A DNA stretch of 11,613 nucleotides from an uncultured Collinsella sp. (lineage in GTDB: Bacteria > Actinomycetota > Coriobacteriia > Coriobacteriales > Coriobacteriaceae), in the NCBI GenBank assembly GCA_902491565.1, contig CABUIE010000027.1, forward strand, positions 1-11,613, read 5' to 3'. The position numbers and the translations under genes were made by a program. The stretch's first letter is position 1. Each line of letters begins with the position of its first letter. Positions 6,717-11,613 of the stretch are shown one piece after another. The notes under the pieces were generated by a model. It ran no database searches. It saw only the letters and a program-made list of their open reading frames with translations, and was not told the DNA's origin.

Positions 6717-7466
6717 ATGGCATTTGACTTCACGGGCAAGACCGCGATTGTCACGGGCGGCACTCAGGGCATTGGCCTCGAGATCGCCAAGGGCATCGTC
6801 GCGGGCGGCGGACATGTCGCGCTCATCGCAAGGAACGCTGCTAAGGGCGAGGCCGCTGTGGCCGAGCTTGGCGAGGGCAACAAGTTCTATCAGCTCGATG
6901 TCGCCGATGCGCCCAAGGCGCGCGAGACCGTCGAGCAGATTTTTACGGACCTGCCGCAAACCAACATCCTGATCAACTGCGCTGGCGTCATCAGCACCAA
7001 GAAGTTTGACGAGATCGATGACACCGAGTGGCGTCGCACCATCGACATCAACCTCAACGGTACCTTCACTATGATGAACGCCGTGTACCCGCACTTTAAG
7101 GCGGCCCATGCCGGTACTATCGTCAACGTGAGCTCTGTTGCGGGCAAGATCGGCGGCGGCCTGCTCGGCACCGCTGCCTACGCAAGCTCCAAGGCCGGTG
7201 TTAACGGTCTAACCAAGTCAGTCGCCAAGGAAGGCGGCAAGTTCGGCGTCCGCTGCAACGCCGTGTGCCCGTCGCTCACTTTGACCGATATGACCTCGAT
7301 TCTCTCTGACGAGAACTCTCAGCGCATCATCAACGGTATCCCTCTGGGCCGCGCTGCCCAGGCCAGCGAGCCTGCGCAGATGGTGTTGTTCTTCGCTTCC
7401 GACCTCGCCAGCTTCGTGAACGGCGAGATCGGTGACTGCGACGGCGGCATCGTCCTGGACGGGTAA
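6717..7466 (+). CDS. Short-chain dehydrogenase/reductase (SDR), classical type
   Basis: This 249-residue NAD(P)-dependent oxidoreductase is the usual length for classical SDRs. It shows the TGGTQGIG nucleotide loop (13-20), NCAG (87-90, normally NNAG), catalytic Asn112, Ser140, Tyr155 and Lys159 (YASSK), and a Rossmann fold throughout. An Ala-Arg pair (38-39) after the second strand, in place of an Asp, hints at NADP(H). The start is the ATG at 6717, eight bases after AAGGGGGA; an upstream in-frame start at 6600 would add 39 residues without family resemblance. It resembles FabG and KduD (2-deoxy-D-gluconate 3-dehydrogenase) types. The neighbouring keto-deoxy sugar acid permease makes a sugar-acid substrate plausible, but the substrate is inferred from context only. 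It reads away from the MarR operon and ends before a terminator-like hairpin. Confidence 0.88.
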   Translation: MAFDFTGKTAIVTGGTQGIGLEIAKGIVAGGGHVALIARNAAKGEAAVAELGEGNKFYQLDVADAPKARETVEQIFTDLPQTNILINCAGVISTKKFDEIDDTEWRRTIDINLNGTFTMMNAVYPHFKAAHAGTIVNVSSVAGKIGGGLLGTAAYASSKAGVNGLTKSVAKEGGKFGVRCNAVCPSLTLTDMTSILSDENSQRIINGIPLGRAAQASEPAQMVLFFASDLASFVNGEIGDCDGGIVLDG

Positions 7467-7485
7467 TACCCCGCGATGATTATTC

Positions 7486-7525
7486 GGCGACGGCTCCTGC
7501 GACTCGGGACCGTCGCCTTCTTTCT
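7486..7525 (+). terminator. Intrinsic terminator after the dehydrogenase gene
   Basis: An 8-bp stem (GGCGACGG at 7486-7493 with CCGTCGCC at 7510-7517), extendable by three more pairs past a bulge, is followed by TTCTTTCT. It lies 20 bases after the stop codon. If it is only partly efficient it would set the dehydrogenase-to-permease ratio; no clear promoter was found between it and the permease. Confidence 0.75.
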
Positions 7526-7534
7526 GACATAGGC

Positions 7535-7557
7535 GCATGCGGCTTCGATTCGCATGC
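7535..7557 (+). other. Hairpin just upstream of the permease ribosome site
   Basis: GCATGCG (7535-7541) pairs perfectly with CGCATGC (7551-7557) around a 9-nt loop. The ribosome site AAAGGAGA begins five bases later (7562). It could shield or stabilise the 5' end of the permease mRNA. Confidence 0.45.
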
Positions 7558-7574
7558 ATCCAAAGGAGATATAT

Positions 7575-8588
7575 ATGAGTGAATCGACTGCGGTGGAGGC
7601 GCCGGCGGCAAAGGAGCCGTTCTTTAAGATGTCCTCCATCCCGGGTGCCAATATTTTGGTGCCGCTTTTGTTGGGCTGCCTGCTCAACACGCTATTCCCC
7701 GACCTGTTCAAAACGCTCGGCAGCTTTACGCTTGGTATGACCCAGCAGGGCGCAGGCCCGCTCGTGGGCGCTTTTTTGCTCATCGTCGGTACGACGATTT
7801 CGTTTAAGAGTGCTCCTGCCGCCGCTGCACGCGGCGCCATTATCATTGCCGTCAAGCAGATCGTGGTCGTTGCCGTGTCGCTGCTCATCCTTTATGTGTT
7901 CAACGACAACCTGTTTGGCATCTCTGCCATGGTGATGCTGGCGGCTTGCACCGGCGCCAACAACGCTATGTACGCTGGTCTGATGGGCACCATGGGCAAC
8001 GAAGCCGAGCGTGGCGCTGTTGCCATCACCACGCTGGTTGTCGGCCCTCCGGTCACGATGATCGTGCTCGGCGCTGCCGGCCAAGCTCCGATCGGCTGGT
8101 CGCTCGTGGGTGCCATCCTGCCGATCGTCGTCGGCATTATTCTGGGCAACCTCTTCCCCAGCTTTAAGAAGATGATGGCACCGGCACTTTCCGCCGTCAT
8201 CGTGCTCGTCTTCTTTGCCATGGGCTCGACCATGACCTTTGGCCAGCTCATTAATGGCGGTCTTCCCGGTATTCTGCTCGGCGTGATCTGCTCGGTGGTC
8301 TTTGCAATTCCCGTCATCGCGGTCGATAAGCTCACGGGCGGTACGGGTGTCGCAGGTGCGGCCATTTCGAGCTGCGCCGGAGCTAATGTGGCTACGCCTG
8401 CTGCCATGGCAAGCGTCAACGGGGCCATGTACGGTGGCGCCGTGCTCGCGACGGCTACGGCACAGGTTGCAGCGTGCGCAATCGTGACGGCTATTTTGAC
8501 CCCGCTGGTCACCAGCTGGTGCTACAAGCATTTTGAAGGCCAGGGTCACAGCAAGGCAACGACCGACAAGGCCGCCGCAGCCGCCTAA
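7575..8588 (+). CDS. kdgT: 2-keto-3-deoxygluconate permease family transporter
   Basis: This 337-residue membrane protein aligns along its length with E. coli KdgT (about 327 residues). Shared landmarks include ILVPLLLGCLLNTLFPD near 27-43, GSFTLGM (49-55), LGNLFP (190-195), GILLGV (232-237), DKLTGG (251-256) and the small-residue stretch around SSCAGANVATP (265-275). About ten membrane segments are predicted between 25 and 315; the tail is hydrophilic and Ala/Lys-rich. The family imports 2-keto-3-deoxygluconate with protons. The start is the ATG at 7575, five bases after AAAGGAGA; an in-frame ATG at 7554 precedes that ribosome site and is unlikely. No KDG kinase or aldolase is nearby, so the exact sugar acid is uncertain. 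It is downstream of and probably functionally paired with the dehydrogenase. Confidence 0.9.
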   Translation: MSESTAVEAPAAKEPFFKMSSIPGANILVPLLLGCLLNTLFPDLFKTLGSFTLGMTQQGAGPLVGAFLLIVGTTISFKSAPAAAARGAIIIAVKQIVVVAVSLLILYVFNDNLFGISAMVMLAACTGANNAMYAGLMGTMGNEAERGAVAITTLVVGPPVTMIVLGAAGQAPIGWSLVGAILPIVVGIILGNLFPSFKKMMAPALSAVIVLVFFAMGSTMTFGQLINGGLPGILLGVICSVVFAIPVIAVDKLTGGTGVAGAAISSCAGANVATPAAMASVNGAMYGGAVLATATAQVAACAIVTAILTPLVTSWCYKHFEGQGHSKATTDKAAAAA

Positions 8589-8627
8589 TGCCAAGCGGCA
8601 ATCAAAGCTAAATAACTAGCCACGCCA

Positions 8628-8671
8628 CAGGGCGGCCCCGGGGGAAATTCCGTGGCCGCCCTGCAGTTTCT
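8628..8671 (+). terminator. Hairpin terminator after the permease gene
   Basis: CAGGGCGGCC (8628-8637) pairs perfectly with GGCCGCCCTG (8654-8663) around a 16-nt loop that can pair further. The tail has a short T-run (CAGTTTCT). It begins 39 bases after the stop codon. The weak T-run lowers certainty. Confidence 0.65.
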
Positions 8672-8801
8672 GTAGGGTCTCTGGGACACTTTATCCTGCT
8701 AAAGCTGGCATAACAGCTAGAGTGAACGTCGTACAAAGGCAAGGAAAAATACCATACAAATCGGTGAACGGTAGTTGCTCGCGCTCGCATTTCCTGCGGA
8801 T

Positions 8802-8828
8802 TTGTTAAAAACGCCCTAATGGTATAAA
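8802..8828 (+). promoter_or_regulatory. Possible promoter for pyruvate formate-lyase
   Basis: TTGTTA (8802-8807) and TATAAA (8823-8828) are separated by 15 bases; with TAAAAA (8825-8830) as -10 the spacing is 17. Transcription would start near 8836, giving a leader of about 220 nt. TTGTTAA also resembles half of a Rex site, but the other half is missing. Confidence 0.35.
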
Positions 8829-9058
8829 AAAAGAAACATATAACAGCCCTGATGAAGGGGGTGGCTATGTTATCCTTCTCAAACGGGTGAAATCTTGGGT
8901 TTTGGGTTGCAGTTCCAAGGTGGACAAACGTTTTTCCCTGCACCAACATGTGGCGAAGAACGGAAGAAGCCGGTAGTGCAAGCCGATAATTCAAGAATTC
9001 AATAAGCAGCGGTGTGAGAGAGCGCCGCATTACACGTAACTAGGAGCGTGGTTACACA

Positions 9059-11110
<2,052 letters not shown>

Positions 11111-11111
11111 C

Positions 11112-11136
11112 TATTGTTAGTGCTATACTAACAATA
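11112..11136 (+). promoter_or_regulatory. 10-bp palindrome with an embedded extended -10 motif between the two lyase genes
   Basis: TATTGTTAGT (11112-11121) is the exact reverse complement of 11127-11136, with a 5-nt loop. It starts one base after the stop codon of the core gene. The centre reads TGCTATACT, an extended -10 motif (TG, one base, TATACT), so a separate promoter for the small subunit is possible. The stem is A+T-rich with no T-run, so it is not a terminator. An operator or an mRNA processing hairpin is the alternative. Confidence 0.45.
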
Positions 11137-11152
11137 ACGATTACTGATTAGC

Positions 11153-11172
11153 GCGCCGGTTTTGGCCGGCGC
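11153..11172 (+). other. G+C-rich hairpin in the leader of the glycyl-radical subunit
   Basis: GCGCCGG (11153-11159) pairs perfectly with CCGGCGC (11166-11172) around the loop TTTTGG. It is followed by TATTAAT and then, at 11183, by the ribosome site. With the palindrome before it, it fills most of the 85-nt gap. It could be a weak attenuator or a block to exonucleases that stabilises the downstream message. Confidence 0.55.
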
Positions 11173-11195
11173 CTATTAATCGAAGGAGACACATT

Positions 11196-11447
11196 ATGAA
11201 GGTTTCTGAAGTTTCCGAGACCCAGGCCGATAACCTGGTCCACATGCTCGACGCTTACGCCGAGAAGGGTGGCCACCACCTGAACATCAACGTCTTCAAC
11301 CGTGAGACGCTGCTCGACGCTCAGGCTCACCCCGAGAAGTATCCGCAGCTGACCATCCGCGTTTCCGGCTACGCCGTGAACTTCCACACGCTCACCAAGG
11401 AGCAGCAGGACGAGGTCATTGCGCGTACCTTCCACGACAAGTTCTAA
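11196..11447 (+). CDS. grcA: Stand-alone glycyl-radical domain protein, second subunit of pyruvate formate-lyase (GrcA-like)
   Basis: This 83-residue protein is the C-terminal domain of pyruvate formate-lyase on its own. GGHHLNINVFNRETLLDA (25-42), HPEKYPQLTIRVSGYAVNF (45-63) and the end KEQQDEVIARTF (68-79) match the last 65 or so residues of E. coli PflB; Gly58 in RVSGY is the radical-bearing glycine. It has its own start with AAGGAGA seven bases upstream and its own short N-terminus (MKVSEVSETQ), is in a different frame from the core gene and lies 85 bases downstream. It is shorter than E. coli GrcA/YfiD (127 residues), which only repairs an otherwise complete enzyme. Here the core has no such domain, so this protein should be required for activity. 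It would be activated by PflA and act in complex with the core. A strong terminator hairpin follows. Confidence 0.93.
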   Translation: MKVSEVSETQADNLVHMLDAYAEKGGHHLNINVFNRETLLDAQAHPEKYPQLTIRVSGYAVNFHTLTKEQQDEVIARTFHDKF

Positions 11448-11512
11448 AGGGACTCAACTCCCGCAGGATCGCCGGGGCTGTTTGGGCTATCTCCCAAAAC
11501 GTCCTCGGACAT

Positions 11513-11555
11513 GCAAAGAGGCTCGCTGCGCACTTCGTGCGGCGAGCCTCTTTGC
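11513..11555. terminator. Long hairpin terminator, probably bidirectional
   Basis: A 14-bp perfect outer stem (11513-11526 with 11542-11555, arm GCAAAGAGGCTCGC) is topped by a 5-bp stem (CGCAC/GTGCG, 11529-11541) past a 2-nt bulge. The right arm contains CTCTTTGC and the left GCAAAGAG, so each strand ends in a T-rich segment. It lies 65 bases after the small-subunit gene. A smaller hairpin (TTTGGG/CCCAAA, 11481-11498) precedes it. Confidence 0.75.
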
Positions 11556-11567
11556 GTCCTGACGCTC

Positions 11568-11612
11568 CTATTTGGCAAGGTGTTTTTTAGAATCCATTTT
11601 GCGCTCGGCCTC
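11568..11612 (-). CDS. Possible C-terminal end of a convergent gene running in from the right edge
   Basis: Read on the minus strand, one frame is open from the window edge to a TAG stop at 11570-11568 and encodes EAERKMDSKKHLAK. The charged, lysine-rich tail is plausible for a protein end, and the bidirectional hairpin just beyond it fits a convergent gene pair. Fourteen codons are too few to name a family or to exclude chance. Confidence 0.35.
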   Translation of the reverse strand, partial: EAERKMDSKKHLAK

Positions 11613-11613
11613 G

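Larger units (their letters stand above)
8589..9058. other. 470-nt intergenic region: permease terminator and long pyruvate formate-lyase leader
   Basis: After the permease terminator there is a small hairpin (AGCTG/CAGCT, 8703-8718), a possible promoter (8802-8828) and then about 220 nt of leader. The leader holds a bulged hairpin around 8840-8872 (arms ATAACA/TGTTAT plus GCC/GGC) and a second pairing of 8902-8912 with 8938-8946 (TTGG and TGCAG with partners, two bases bulged). Near the gene it has a tandem 8-mer (AATTCAAG then AATTCAAT, 8988-9003) and GTAAC/GTTAC arms around the ribosome site. A minus-strand open frame of 140 codons crosses it but runs through the terminator and has no family resemblance. 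Confidence 0.6.

Noticed and set aside
8802..8820. Rex (redox) operator upstream of pyruvate formate-lyase
   Set aside because: Only one half-site (TTGTTAA) is present; the inverted half at the proper spacing is missing.
8608..9030. Minus-strand open frame of 140 codons in the intergenic region
   Set aside because: It runs through the permease terminator hairpin and the lyase leader, with no recognisable domain and codon use unlike the neighbours.
11114..11134. Rex operator in the gap between the lyase genes
   Set aside because: TTGTTAG and CTAACAA are inverted but seven bases apart, whereas known Rex sites of this type have four.

Overview
The window looks like a chromosomal stretch from a gut Coriobacteriia (Actinomycetota), most likely Collinsella. 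This rests on high G+C coding DNA, strong G/C third-position bias, tightly packed short operons, an anaerobic fermentation gene (pyruvate formate-lyase) and the overall protein flavour. The genus is inferred from recognition; no search was run. No tRNA, rRNA, transposase or CRISPR array is visible.

Layout. (1) Positions 1-182 hold no gene but contain a compact, multi-hairpin element (44-142) and a perfect 12-bp hairpin ending at the stop codon of the next gene. (2) 183-1214 (minus) is a class I, AroG/AroF-type DAHP synthase, the first step of aromatic amino acid synthesis, with a good promoter at 1269-1297. (3) 1215-1795 is a 580-nt gap with a palindrome upstream of that promoter, an inverted pair of about 51-nt repeats (1434-1484 and 1621-1672) and a strong intrinsic terminator for the next operon. 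(4) 6464-1796 (minus) is a three-gene operon with overlapping ends: a MarR-type regulator, then two ABC exporter half-transporters that together show the motif asymmetry of a heterodimeric exporter with one degenerate ATP site. (5) 6717-8588 (plus) holds a short-chain dehydrogenase and a 2-keto-3-deoxygluconate-type permease, separated by a terminator-like hairpin. (6) 9059-11447 (plus) holds pyruvate formate-lyase in two pieces: a 683-residue core with the Cys-Cys active site but no glycyl-radical domain, and a separate 83-residue protein that is the glycyl-radical domain. A strong hairpin follows, and the last 46 nt may be the tail of a convergent gene.

How the parts work. The MarR/ABC operon is probably a self-regulated drug or metabolite efflux unit, with a 22-bp palindrome in the divergent intergenic region as a candidate operator. 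The dehydrogenase and permease suggest uptake and oxidoreduction of a keto-deoxy sugar acid. The two-gene formate-lyase converts pyruvate and CoA to acetyl-CoA and formate. Because the oxygen-sensitive glycyl radical sits on a small separate chain, that chain could in principle be swapped after oxygen damage. The split enzyme and the structured 85-nt gap between its two genes are the most interesting things here.
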